Positions 1 through 7,409 of a DNA stretch of 64,000 bases are shown here, in pieces. Within the stretch, counting starts at the first letter, position 1. Every line of letters starts with the position of its first letter. Origin of the DNA: Thermococcus cleftensis (lineage in GTDB: Archaea > Methanobacteriota_B > Thermococci > Thermococcales > Thermococcaceae). The DNA is taken from the NCBI RefSeq assembly GCF_000265525.1, contig NC_018015.1, positions 124,001 to 188,000 on the forward strand. Reading direction: 5' to 3'. The position numbers were made by a program, and so were the translations under genes. The notes beneath the pieces are model-generated. The model was not told where the DNA came from. It ran no database searches and saw only the letters and a program-made list of their open reading frames with translations.

Positions 1-97
1 ACCAAAGATAGCCGAGATAGTGGCGCCGGTTTACCTGAGGGAAAAGCTCGACCTCAATGACGGTGACAGGATAACCATACGGGTCGTGAAACCATGA
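1..97 (+). CDS. C-terminal fragment, probable CTP-dependent riboflavin kinase (DUF120)
   Basis: The window opens inside this gene. Only 31 codons are visible, read in the frame starting at base 2 and ending in a TGA that overlaps the next ATG as ATGA. The visible tail contains APVYLREKLDLNDGD followed by a short beta strand, which resembles the end of archaeal RibK (DUF120) proteins that phosphorylate riboflavin to FMN using CTP. The four-base overlap suggests translational coupling to the membrane-protein gene that follows. The family call rests on a short stretch and could be wrong; the upstream sequence would settle it. Confidence 0.5.
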   Translation, partial: PKIAEIVAPVYLREKLDLNDGDRITIRVVKP

Positions 98-624
98 GGC
101 TGGATTGGGAGTCCCTCATGTCCTGGACGGGAGTTGGGGCGTTCGTGGGCTTCGCCCTGGCGGTGGCCTTCTACTCACCCGAATCCGGGAACGAGGGCTT
201 CGTTTACCTGATCTACGTCGGCTTGCTGGCTGGACTTCTAGTTGGAGCCAGGCACACTTTGAGGACTAGGGCAACTGCGCTCGCATTTCCCCTGGGCTTT
301 CTGGCGACGTCGCTGCTCGCTGCGGCCTGGGCCGTTCACGACGTCGGGCCGAGCGGGGCTTACGCCTTCATAGCAGCCGTCATGGCGGCTATGATTATCA
401 TCGGTCCCTCAAACTACCTCGATATGTTCCTCGCGCCCCTGAGCTACTTTGGCGGTTTCGCTACGGCCATGCTGGTCTTCAAGGGCTACGAACCCCTCCA
501 AGGAACCGAGGGAGCCGTGGCGAGCCTCTTCGTGGTCGGTGTGATGGGGGCAATACTGGCCTTCTTCGCCCTCTTCGCGAGGTGGGCCTTCGAGGTGGCC
601 AGGAGCCTCCCGAGGAGACGGTGA
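94..624 (+). CDS. hypothetical polytopic membrane protein
   Basis: A 176-residue protein with about six hydrophobic segments (roughly residues 12-28, 37-53, 62-82, 91-106, 112-130 and 144-168) and an Arg-rich end (SLPRRR), pointing to an integral membrane protein with a cytoplasmic C-terminus. I see no catalytic motif and do not recognise a named family. Its ATG overlaps the stop of the upstream riboflavin-kinase-like gene (ATGA), so the two are probably one operon. Function unknown. Confidence 0.7.
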   Translation: MRLDWESLMSWTGVGAFVGFALAVAFYSPESGNEGFVYLIYVGLLAGLLVGARHTLRTRATALAFPLGFLATSLLAAAWAVHDVGPSGAYAFIAAVMAAMIIIGPSNYLDMFLAPLSYFGGFATAMLVFKGYEPLQGTEGAVASLFVVGVMGAILAFFALFARWAFEVARSLPRRR

Positions 625-670
625 GGTAACGTTTAAATACGTTCATCAATAACCTAATCCGGTGATTAAA

Positions 671-880
671 ATGGTGATGCGCCTCTCGAAGCTCTACGGC
701 AAGCAGATTTACAACACCAGGGGCTATTACGTCGGCTACGTCGATGAGATTCTAATCGAAATCGACAGGGGCAGGGGAAAGGTGCTCGCCCTGGGCCTGC
801 CTGGAGAAAAGGTCGGCGTCCCCTACGACCGGGTCACCGCGATAGGGGACATAATACTGGTGAAGGCGAAGGAGGAGTGA
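671..880 (+). CDS. PRC-barrel domain protein
   Basis: A small 69-residue protein forming a single PRC-barrel: RLSKLYGKQIYNTRGYYVGYV, then acidic beta strands (DEILIEIDRGRG) and a VGVPYDRVTAIGDIILVK end. In archaea, stand-alone PRC-barrel proteins of this size are small cytoplasmic beta-barrels with proposed RNA-processing or cell-division roles, but the job of this copy is unknown. The ATG at 671 is preferred over the GTG at 662 because GGTGAT at 661-666 sits about five bases before it. A TATA-like TTTAAATA at 632-639 gives it its own promoter. It runs tail-to-tail with the DHH gene. Confidence 0.75.
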   Translation: MVMRLSKLYGKQIYNTRGYYVGYVDEILIEIDRGRGKVLALGLPGEKVGVPYDRVTAIGDIILVKAKEE

Positions 881-882
881 GC

Positions 883-2346
883 TCAGCCCTCTTTAACTTT
901 TAGCGCCTCCAGGAACTTCTCCGTTATGGCCTCCTCCGCCAGCCTCAGGAGCGAGCTCTTGTCCTTGGCGAGCTTGAATATGCCGAGGGGTATCCTCGCC
1001 CCCCCGGACTGGGAGTGTCCGCCGCCGCTTCCTATGTCGCCGAAGGCCTCCCTGAGAACCGCCCCGATGTTCACCCTGACGTCCCTCGTCCTGGCGGATA
1101 TCTCTATCCTGTCATCGACGATTCCGAAGACGAGGACGGTATTTATGCCTTCCAACCGGAGCAGGAAGTCGGCGGACTCGGCTATGGCGTCGCGGTTCGT
1201 GATGAAGCCGACGTTGCTTATGACCACGTTCTTGTAGATGCGCCTGTTCATTATTGCCTTCGCCAGTATCTCGGCAGTCTCGGTGCTTATGTCCGGGTGC
1301 TCTATCTTGTCGAGGAGTTCGTAGTCTACTTTGCCGGCGAGGAACTCTATGGCTTTCAAATCAACGTGGCTGAGCTTGGAGAACTTCTTGGTGTCTATGT
1401 ATATCCCGTAGAAGAGCGCCGTCGCCAGCAGGGGGGAGAGCGAGATGTTGAGCATTCTGAGGTATTCCGCGAGAATCGCCGAGGAAGAGTGGACGTCGGG
1501 CCTTATGTCGAGGAACGCGTCCTCGGGGATAAGCTCCTGGAGGTGCTGGAGTATCTGGTGGTGGTCTATGAGTATCTTTATCCTCTCGTAGTCAGACTGC
1601 TCAAGGGTCGTGAGGTTTCCGTTCGGCTGGCAGTCCACAAGGGCTATGAACGGGTAGCGCTTCAGCTCGTAGGAGCCGCGCGATACCTTCCTCAAGTCGA
1701 TGCCGAGCAGGTTCACGAAGGCCCTGTTCTCGTGGTGCGCTATCTCGCCGCCGTAGACTATCTGGGTCTTGAAGCCGAGGGTCTGGGCTATGACGCTCAG
1801 CGCCACCGCACTGGCTATCGCATCAGGGTCGGGGTTGTCGTGCATCACTATGAGGAGCCACTCGCTCTGACTCCTGAGCTCCTTGAGCTTCTTGACGAGA
1901 AGGTTCGCGTTCTTCCGCTCCCCGATCCGCTCAACCGTCCTGACCAGGGCTTCCTTGAGAGCGCTTCCTGGTGAAACGGCGTAATCAACCTTGACCTCGG
2001 CCTCGTACTCCTCGTTTATTTGAGCCACGAGATCGTCCAGGCCGAGGTCATCGGGGAGAACCGTAACTATCGGAACCTCCTTGTTGTTGGTCCTGATTAC
2101 ATAAACCGTCTTCCTGATGGTGTCCACGTTCATGGTGGTTATTATAACGAGCTCGGCCCGGTCTATGCCCGCCTTGAGGAGCGTGGCGGTGTAGGAGAAG
2201 TCCCCCTGGACGACGTGAAACCCGCTCTCCTCCAGGGCCTTGGCGCGTATTTCATCTTTCTCTATGATCGTCACGTCAAACTCGCCCCTGAGGGACTCGG
2301 CGATGGAACGGCCAATTGCCCCTCCTCCAAGTACCAGCACCCGCAT
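883..2346 (-). CDS. TrkA-N / DHH-DHHA1 phosphoesterase fusion
   Basis: A 487-residue two-part protein. Residues 1 to about 110 form a Rossmann TrkA-N (RCK) domain with the dinucleotide-binding VLGGGAIG and an acidic IIEKDE strand end. Residues from about 160 carry a DHH phosphoesterase with DNPDPDAIAS, LVDCQPNG and IDHHQ, followed by a DHHA1 domain with GGGHSQSGGARIPLG. The DHH motifs predict Mn-dependent cleavage of a phosphodiester such as a cyclic dinucleotide, short oligonucleotide or nucleotide, gated by NAD(H) or another ligand on the RCK part. This is inference from the domains. The ATG at 2346 is chosen because AGGTGGGG precedes it; a TATTTAAAC box lies about 30 bases upstream. Confidence 0.85.
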   Translation of the reverse strand: MRVLVLGGGAIGRSIAESLRGEFDVTIIEKDEIRAKALEESGFHVVQGDFSYTATLLKAGIDRAELVIITTMNVDTIRKTVYVIRTNNKEVPIVTVLPDDLGLDDLVAQINEEYEAEVKVDYAVSPGSALKEALVRTVERIGERKNANLLVKKLKELRSQSEWLLIVMHDNPDPDAIASAVALSVIAQTLGFKTQIVYGGEIAHHENRAFVNLLGIDLRKVSRGSYELKRYPFIALVDCQPNGNLTTLEQSDYERIKILIDHHQILQHLQELIPEDAFLDIRPDVHSSSAILAEYLRMLNISLSPLLATALFYGIYIDTKKFSKLSHVDLKAIEFLAGKVDYELLDKIEHPDISTETAEILAKAIMNRRIYKNVVISNVGFITNRDAIAESADFLLRLEGINTVLVFGIVDDRIEISARTRDVRVNIGAVLREAFGDIGSGGGHSQSGGARIPLGIFKLAKDKSSLLRLAEEAITEKFLEALKVKEG

Positions 2347-2461
2347 GTTCCCCACCTTTTTGCACAATAATGTTTAAATACAAGCGCCGATATACTAGGA
2401 CGGTGAAACTCCTCTCTGGGTTTCTTTGACCGAGGGATATATATAGCTAATGGTGGTGACC

Positions 2462-4159
2462 ATGCAGCTGCCGGACAAGAGGCCACTCATGGAAAACGTG
2501 GTAGTAACATCTGCGGGGGAGCTTGGGGAGCTTATTCAGAAGGCTCTATCCAAGGGCAACGGAGCATTTCTGAAGATATTCGCTAAGAAATCGGACGGCA
2601 AGTACTACATAACGGTCCTCCTCGACAGGTCAAAGGTGCTGGCCGCGGAGTGCCTCGTGGTGGACACGAAGCAAAATCTATCAGGGGAGGAAGCAATAAG
2701 CGTGCTGAAGTCATTCGTCGGTAAACCGATGGTCGTTGACGTTTATGACCTCGATGAGCTGGAGCTCAAGCTGTCCGTGGCGGATAATGTTGAGGTTTAC
2801 GCCCAGACCCCCAAGGTCCCCCTGAGCGAACTCTTCCAGATTTCCGGCGAGGGACCCCCCTCTGAGAGCGTAAAGGAAGAGCCGCCCCAGAAACCGAGCG
2901 AACCGGCAATGGCCGCGGAAGCGGCGGCGTCTCAGGTGGCAGTTTCAGCCCAGCCTGCCGTCGCGGAGAAGCCCGCGCCTCAGGCTCCCGCAGGAAAGCC
3001 GGAGGTCATTGTGAATCTTACAGGGGGAAGCATTCCCGAGAGGGCGTTCCAGGTCTACGCCGAGGACCTCCTCAGGGAGGCCAAGAGGATAAGGGGCCTC
3101 ACGATAAACAAGATTGAATTCGATGCCAACGTTGGGGAGGGCGTGGTTTACCTCAACGTTCACATCTACGGCAGCTCAACCGGCAGTTCAAGGGACGTTG
3201 AGATAGCGGAGAAGAGAATGCTCCACGCCGTCAGCAAGTACGCACCGGTTCTCCTCAGGGAAGCCGAGGTCAAGCCGATAATCAGGGACGTGAGCATAAT
3301 CATCGACGGTCAGGAGGTTAAGCCGCAGGAGATAGTGGACAAGGACAAGAAGAAGACCGGCAACGTGACAAAGGACGGCAGGATAACCCTCTCCGTTCTC
3401 GAGGACGTGTGGCCGTACTTCAGCGCCTACGCGAGAACCGTCATCAACGAGATAGAGAGCGCTGGCATAAAGGTGGACAAGGCGCACTTCGACATCAGGG
3501 GGCGCAAGGAGTTTGAGATCAACCTCTCCCTGGTTGTTGAGACAAGCATGACGAAGGACGCGGTTCAGAGGATAGTGAAGGACGTGGTGAGCAGGCACGC
3601 CAGGGAGCTTGGCAGGAGCCTGAAGCGCTACATAACCGTCCACAACATAGATGTGGAGACGGTATCCAAATCCACCTCCTCCACCGCCGTCCAGACAGCT
3701 GCCCCGGTTGAGAGCGGCAAGGCGGCAGAGATACTGGCGAAGAAGGCCCTCCTGGAGAAGGAGGTCGAACAGCTCCTCAAGGAGGCTGGAATAGACGAGC
3801 TCTCAGTCCTCACGGAGGAAAAGAAGAAGGAAAGCGAGGAGACCGTGCTCAGGAGCCGCATAGAACCCGCCGTGGAGACCCTCAAGAACAGGATTCACGC
3901 GGAGCTAAAGCTCGTCCCGCGCGTCACCTTCAAGTGGCTCAAGCTGAACCACGAGGTCAAGGGGACGACCGTTTACGTGGACATAGAGGCCAGCTTCATA
4001 AGGGAGAACGTCGGCGGGCTGTTCGGCTCGTTCTCCGGAGTTTCCGACGACAAGATAAAGCAGGACATAGCCGCCACGGTCCAGAGGGTCATCAAGGACG
4101 TGTCCAGGGAGTACGGAATTTCAATGAAGGTGCGGAGGCTCAACGTGATTATCCGCTGA
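2462..4159 (+). CDS. DUF2226-type protein with three tandem alpha/beta modules
   Basis: A cytoplasmic protein of about 565 residues. The N-terminal part (about 1-125) resembles archaeal DUF2226. A Pro/Ala/Glu-rich linker follows (about 130-185). Three similar modules of about 95 residues then occur near 195-285, 310-405 and 470-565. Each has a long amphipathic helix, a beta hairpin (VYLNVHIYG, FEINLSLVV, VYVDIEASF), a second helix and a last strand (IRDVSIII, ITVHNIDV, VRRLNVII). No catalytic motif is visible, so a structural or scaffolding role is plausible. GGTGGTGACC favours the ATG at 2462 over 2450, but a TATATATA at 2438-2445 is close enough that starts at 2450-2489 remain possible. A related two-module protein lies at 9382-10404. 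Confidence 0.7.
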   Translation: MQLPDKRPLMENVVVTSAGELGELIQKALSKGNGAFLKIFAKKSDGKYYITVLLDRSKVLAAECLVVDTKQNLSGEEAISVLKSFVGKPMVVDVYDLDELELKLSVADNVEVYAQTPKVPLSELFQISGEGPPSESVKEEPPQKPSEPAMAAEAAASQVAVSAQPAVAEKPAPQAPAGKPEVIVNLTGGSIPERAFQVYAEDLLREAKRIRGLTINKIEFDANVGEGVVYLNVHIYGSSTGSSRDVEIAEKRMLHAVSKYAPVLLREAEVKPIIRDVSIIIDGQEVKPQEIVDKDKKKTGNVTKDGRITLSVLEDVWPYFSAYARTVINEIESAGIKVDKAHFDIRGRKEFEINLSLVVETSMTKDAVQRIVKDVVSRHARELGRSLKRYITVHNIDVETVSKSTSSTAVQTAAPVESGKAAEILAKKALLEKEVEQLLKEAGIDELSVLTEEKKKESEETVLRSRIEPAVETLKNRIHAELKLVPRVTFKWLKLNHEVKGTTVYVDIEASFIRENVGGLFGSFSGVSDDKIKQDIAATVQRVIKDVSREYGISMKVRRLNVIIR

Positions 4160-4205
4160 GCTGTCTCTTTTTATCCTCTTGAAAACCTCGCTCCTCAAGA
4201 CGGAA

Positions 4206-4279
4206 GGGAGGTCAGTTCGTCAGCACTCAAGATCGTCATCATCCTTGCGTCAGCACTGCCGAGGTCATCATCACCTCCC
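4206..4279 (-). ncRNA. box C/D guide sRNA (candidate)
   Basis: On the minus strand an almost ideal C/D RNA is present. Terminal stem GGGAGG (4274-4279) pairs with CCTCCC (4206-4211). Next to it are a C box TGATGA (4268-4273, part of TGATGATGA) and a D box CTGA (4212-4215). Inside lie a D' CTGA (4250-4253), a seven-base gap and a C' ATGATGA (4236-4242), with a second CTGA at 4220-4223. In the inner register the guides are 11 bases (4254-4264) and 12 bases (4224-4235). Such RNAs direct 2'-O-methylation of rRNA or tRNA with L7Ae, Nop5 and fibrillarin. The RNA lies convergent to the DUF2226 gene. Targets were not identified. Confidence 0.72.
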
Positions 4280-4365
4280 CCTTGCCGGTGGTCTTAATAA
4301 GCTTGCCGACATTTCGTCGAACATCTAAACGTTAAGCTTTTAAGCTAACTGTGCCACCCACCAAC

Positions 4366-5235
4366 ATGGACGCTCTAATCCTCGGAGTTCTGGCGGCGCT
4401 GGCATCGGCCTTCTCGTGGGCGGCATCGACGATACTGATAAAAGCCGGAATGCGGGACAAGAGCCCGGTGGCGGCCAACATCTTCCGCCTCTATGCTGTC
4501 TCGGTGATGTTTACGGCAATATTCCTCGCCAACGGCACCTTCTCGAAGGTCGCCGAGCTGTCGCCAAAGCTGCTCGCGGTTGCCTTCGTCTCGGGGGCCT
4601 TTGGATTCGTCATTGGCGACTACTTCTACCTCAACGCCCTCAAGATGATGGGCGTCTCAAGAACCGTTCCGATAACTTCCACCTATCCGCTATGGGTCAT
4701 ACTGTGGGCTTCCCTCTTCCTGGGGAGGGAGGTGAGCGCCCAGATAATCGTGGGCGCCGCGCTGGTGGTTTCCGCGATAGTGGTCGTGAGGAAGGCGGAG
4801 GAGGAAGAGAGGATAAACCCCAAGGGATTTCTCTTCGCGATCTTGGCCCCAATCTCCTGGAGCTTCGCGATACTCACTATGGACTGGCTCACCGGCTACG
4901 TGGACGTGCTCACGCTCGCGGGGATAAGAATGATGTTCGCGGCCTTAGCAGTGTCACTGTTCCTGCCGAGGTACGCGGGTGAGCTGAGGAGGATAACCCT
5001 TCGGGAAGCGCTTCTCCTGACCGGCGCCGCGGCCACCGGCCTGCTCCTCGGGCAGTACCTCTTCGTCTACTCGATAAACCTCGTCGGCTCACAGATATCG
5101 GCCCCCGTTTCGGCTATAAACCCGATAATAGCCTCCACCCTAGCGATATTAATCCTCAAGGAACCGCCCAACAGGAAGATACTTGAAGGACTTATTCTTG
5201 CCGTGCTGGGAGTGATACTCATCTCCACAGGCTGA
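4366..5235 (+). CDS. EamA/DMT-family transporter
   Basis: A 289-residue integral membrane protein with ten hydrophobic segments in two homologous halves (about 1-145 and 150-289), the EamA (DUF6) duplication of the drug/metabolite transporter superfamily. It begins with a LASAFSWAASTILIKAG first helix and carries the usual Pro/Gly-rich TYPLWV and NPIIAST helices. The substrate cannot be read from the sequence; exporters of amino acids, nucleotide sugars or metabolites are all in this family. The ATG at 4366 lies about 26 bases after a CTTTTAAG TATA box and has no ribosome site, so the transcript is probably leaderless. The GTG at 4351 lacks support. Confidence 0.82.
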   Translation: MDALILGVLAALASAFSWAASTILIKAGMRDKSPVAANIFRLYAVSVMFTAIFLANGTFSKVAELSPKLLAVAFVSGAFGFVIGDYFYLNALKMMGVSRTVPITSTYPLWVILWASLFLGREVSAQIIVGAALVVSAIVVVRKAEEEERINPKGFLFAILAPISWSFAILTMDWLTGYVDVLTLAGIRMMFAALAVSLFLPRYAGELRRITLREALLLTGAAATGLLLGQYLFVYSINLVGSQISAPVSAINPIIASTLAILILKEPPNRKILEGLILAVLGVILISTG

Positions 5236-5243
5236 GGCTCAGG

Positions 5244-5251
5244 TTTTTAAG
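5244..5251 (+). promoter_or_regulatory. TATA box of the H/ACA RNA
   Basis: TTTTTAAG, preceded by a purine-rich BRE-like base run, would place transcription start near 5273, just before the first hairpin of the guide RNA. It stands right after the stop of the transporter gene, and no coding frame follows until 5512. Confidence 0.5.
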
Positions 5252-5280
5252 GTGGTCGGTCATAGAACCAATCGCCGACA

Positions 5281-5434
5281 GCGAGGGGACAATACGTCTC
5301 CTCGCACGGGCTCGGTCTACCCGCCTCCGCGAGGTATCGGGTTCCGTGAGCGGAGAGTGCTCACGCCGAGCCCACAGGGCCGGGAGCATCCACCCGCGTG
5401 AGCGATGAGCGCGGGCCTCTGTGCCCGGCCCACA
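5281..5434 (+). ncRNA. H/ACA guide RNA with two ACA hairpins and a leading hairpin
   Basis: Hairpin A: lower stem GGGCTCGG (5308-5315) with CCGAGCCC (5366-5373), then ACA (5374-5376); upper stem CTCCGC (5325-5330) with GCGGAG (5350-5355), flanked by GA and TGA as in a kink-turn. Hairpin B: lower stem GGGCCGGG (5377-5384) with CCCGGCCC (5424-5431), then ACA (5432-5434); upper stem CCCGCG (5393-5398) with CGCGGG (5410-5415) and loop TGAGCGATGAG, a K-loop for L7Ae. Pockets are 5385-5392 and 5416-5423, and the pocket lies 16 bases from ACA as the pseudouridylation rule needs. A further hairpin (5281-5305) precedes them and is followed by ACG. Such RNAs guide Cbf5-Nop10-Gar1-L7Ae to uridines in rRNA. 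Targets are not assigned. Confidence 0.82.
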
Positions 5435-5511
5435 CTTCGACGCACTTCTGAGGAAGGCTTATAACCGGGAGGGATTTAGTTTTTGAGAGCCGACATAACC
5501 GGTGGTTATTT

Positions 5512-6084
5512 ATGGTGATAATCCCCCGACCCATCGACCCCCAGGAGATAAGGCGAATCCGGAAGGAGCTCGGCATAACCCAGGAGGAGCTGGCGGAGAG
5601 GGCCGGCGTGACCCAGGCGTACATAGCCAAGCTAGAGACGGGAAAGGTCGATCCGCGACTCTCGACGTTCAACCGAATCCTTCAGGCTCTCCTCGAGTGC
5701 AAGAGGGCCCAGCTCACCGCCAGGGACGTCATGTCATCTCCGGTTCTCTCGGTCAAGCCCTACGAGAAGGTCGAGAAGGTCATCAAGCTGATGAACGAGC
5801 ACAACATCTCCCAGATCCCGGTCATAGCGGGCAACAAGGTCGTCGGCTCCGTTACGGAGAAAACCCTCGTTAGACAGAGCCTCGAGTACGAGGACATCTA
5901 TGACCACAAGGTCATGGAGGTAATGGAGGAGCCCTTCCCGATAGTGAACGAGGACGAGGACCTCGAGGTCGTCAAGTACCTCTTGGAAGAGCACCCTGCG
6001 GTTCTCGTCCAGGACAGGGAGGGCAAGATAACCGGGATAATCACGAGGGTGGACATCTTCCGCATAGGCAAAGGCAGGGCTTAA
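5512..6084 (+). CDS. HTH (XRE) transcriptional regulator with paired CBS domains
   Basis: A 190-residue protein. Residues about 10-62 form a Cro/C1-type helix-turn-helix (RRIRKELGITQEELAERAGV, then TQAYIAKLETGK). Residues about 68-190 hold two CBS motifs (RDVMSSPVLSVKPYEKV... and KVMEVMEEPFPIVNEDEDL...), each ending with a valine-rich ITG or VVGSVT strand. CBS pairs bind adenosine ligands such as AMP, ATP or SAM, so the protein probably senses energy or methyl status and binds DNA. The ATG at 5512 follows GGTGG by about six bases. It follows the H/ACA RNA and precedes a secreted-protein gene; the target is unknown. Confidence 0.85.
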   Translation: MVIIPRPIDPQEIRRIRKELGITQEELAERAGVTQAYIAKLETGKVDPRLSTFNRILQALLECKRAQLTARDVMSSPVLSVKPYEKVEKVIKLMNEHNISQIPVIAGNKVVGSVTEKTLVRQSLEYEDIYDHKVMEVMEEPFPIVNEDEDLEVVKYLLEEHPAVLVQDREGKITGIITRVDIFRIGKGRA

Positions 6085-6107
6085 GCCTGCCTGAGGAGGT
6101 GTCCGAG

Positions 6108-7319
6108 ATGAGGTGGATTCCCATTCTCGTTCTCATCGCCATACTCCTAGCTCCTTGCGCCAAGGCCGCGACGGTGGCTGTGGACGTTTCCCACGGGGAG
6201 GGGACTGTGGCGCTGGTGAATCCGGTGGTGGACCCCGCAAGCGGCAGGGTCATCGGAGAGGGCATCGTGCCGACCCTCTCCTGGTACGAGTGGGCCTACT
6301 TCGGCCGCTATCAGGACCTTGAAAGTGCGGGGGCAAAGTTCCTAGGTGACAGGATAACCTACGAGTCCCTCAGAGACGTGGACGTCCTCATCATCGGGCA
6401 GCTTCACGAGCCGCTCGACGATGATGAGATAAAAGCTGTGGTGAAGTGGTTCTCGCTGGGCGGAAAGGTTCTCTGGGTCTCGGGGGATTCCGATATCGAT
6501 GACGGTTCGTACGTTCAGGACAACGCCAACAAGCTTCTCTCCGCAATACCCGGGGTGAGGCTCAGGATAGACTACGCGACGGTTACGGACACCTTCAGCA
6601 ACGCCGGCAAAAGCTCGTACGTTTCTGGCTTCGTTAGACCTGACCTCCACACGCCCGGAGCGAGCGTGCTCAACGAGGGCTACATCGGAGAGGTGGGAAA
6701 GGTTCTCTTCCACGAGGGGGGCGTTATCGCGTGGGTCGATGATTCCGGGAAGTGGCACCCCCTGATAATTGGGGAAATACCGGAGGGTGTTTACAGGATA
6801 GTCACCACAAGCTCGAACGGAATGATCGAGGACAACAGGGCGCCGGAGCCCAGGGCGTACGGAGTCTGGGAGAAGGGCATATTCACGCTTCTCGCGGTGG
6901 AGTTCGTGAAGCTCCCCAACGGGGCCGAGGGAATCCTGATAGTGAGCGGCGAGAGCCCCTACGGGAGCCAGGTTCCAATATGGGTCAATCGCTACGGCAA
7001 CTACCTGTTCGACGGGCAGAGGTTCGTCTCGAACCTCCTGAACTGGGCAGTCAGGCAGTCCTACACGCTGGAAAAAGCCGAAACCTTGTCCACCACAACC
7101 ACCTCCACCACGAGAAGAACCACAACCACCACGTCGGAGAACGAGGACACGACGACTTCTTCGTCATGGACGGCCGACTCGGCGACCTCTTCCTCCACCC
7201 ACCAAGCTCCCACAACTTCCCCAGAGGAAAGCTCTGGAAGCGGCTGGCTTGTGGCAGTTCTCGCTATTCTCCTTCTCAGTGCGGCGGTTCTCGCGTTTCT
7301 CCTGGTTAAAAAGCGCTGA
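6108..7319 (+). CDS. membrane-anchored surface protein with Thr/Ser-rich stalk
   Basis: A 403-residue exported protein. It has an N-terminal signal peptide (about 1-21, ending CAKA), an ectodomain (about 22-320), a Thr/Ser-rich stalk (about 325-375) likely to be O-glycosylated, one transmembrane helix (about 379-399) and a KKR stop-transfer end. The ectodomain begins VDVSHGEG and contains VDVLIIGQLHEPLDDDEI and LGGKVLWVSGDSDID, resembling DUF4350/ThuA-like glutamine-amidotransferase folds that lack the catalytic triad. The role is unknown; binding a carbohydrate or partnering an ABC transporter are guesses. The ATG at 6108 has GAGGAGGT seven bases before it; the in-frame GTG at 6099 lies inside that site. 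Confidence 0.75.
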   Translation: MRWIPILVLIAILLAPCAKAATVAVDVSHGEGTVALVNPVVDPASGRVIGEGIVPTLSWYEWAYFGRYQDLESAGAKFLGDRITYESLRDVDVLIIGQLHEPLDDDEIKAVVKWFSLGGKVLWVSGDSDIDDGSYVQDNANKLLSAIPGVRLRIDYATVTDTFSNAGKSSYVSGFVRPDLHTPGASVLNEGYIGEVGKVLFHEGGVIAWVDDSGKWHPLIIGEIPEGVYRIVTTSSNGMIEDNRAPEPRAYGVWEKGIFTLLAVEFVKLPNGAEGILIVSGESPYGSQVPIWVNRYGNYLFDGQRFVSNLLNWAVRQSYTLEKAETLSTTTTSTTRRTTTTTSENEDTTTSSSWTADSATSSSTHQAPTTSPEESSGSGWLVAVLAILLLSAAVLAFLLVKKR

Positions 7320-7409
7320 GTTCTTCTCAATTTTTATGGCGAAAATATCCAACAACTTTATATACCCCCAGCCAAACCAGTGATGGACAATTAATCCAGG
7401 TGATGAGCA

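Noticed and set aside
1015-1974. Frame of 319 codons opposite the DHH gene
   Set aside because: Shadow of a conserved gene with all key motifs on the minus strand.
5281-5434. SRP RNA or RNase P RNA
   Set aside because: None of the conserved SRP or RNase P core sequences are present, and the ACA hairpins explain the structure better.
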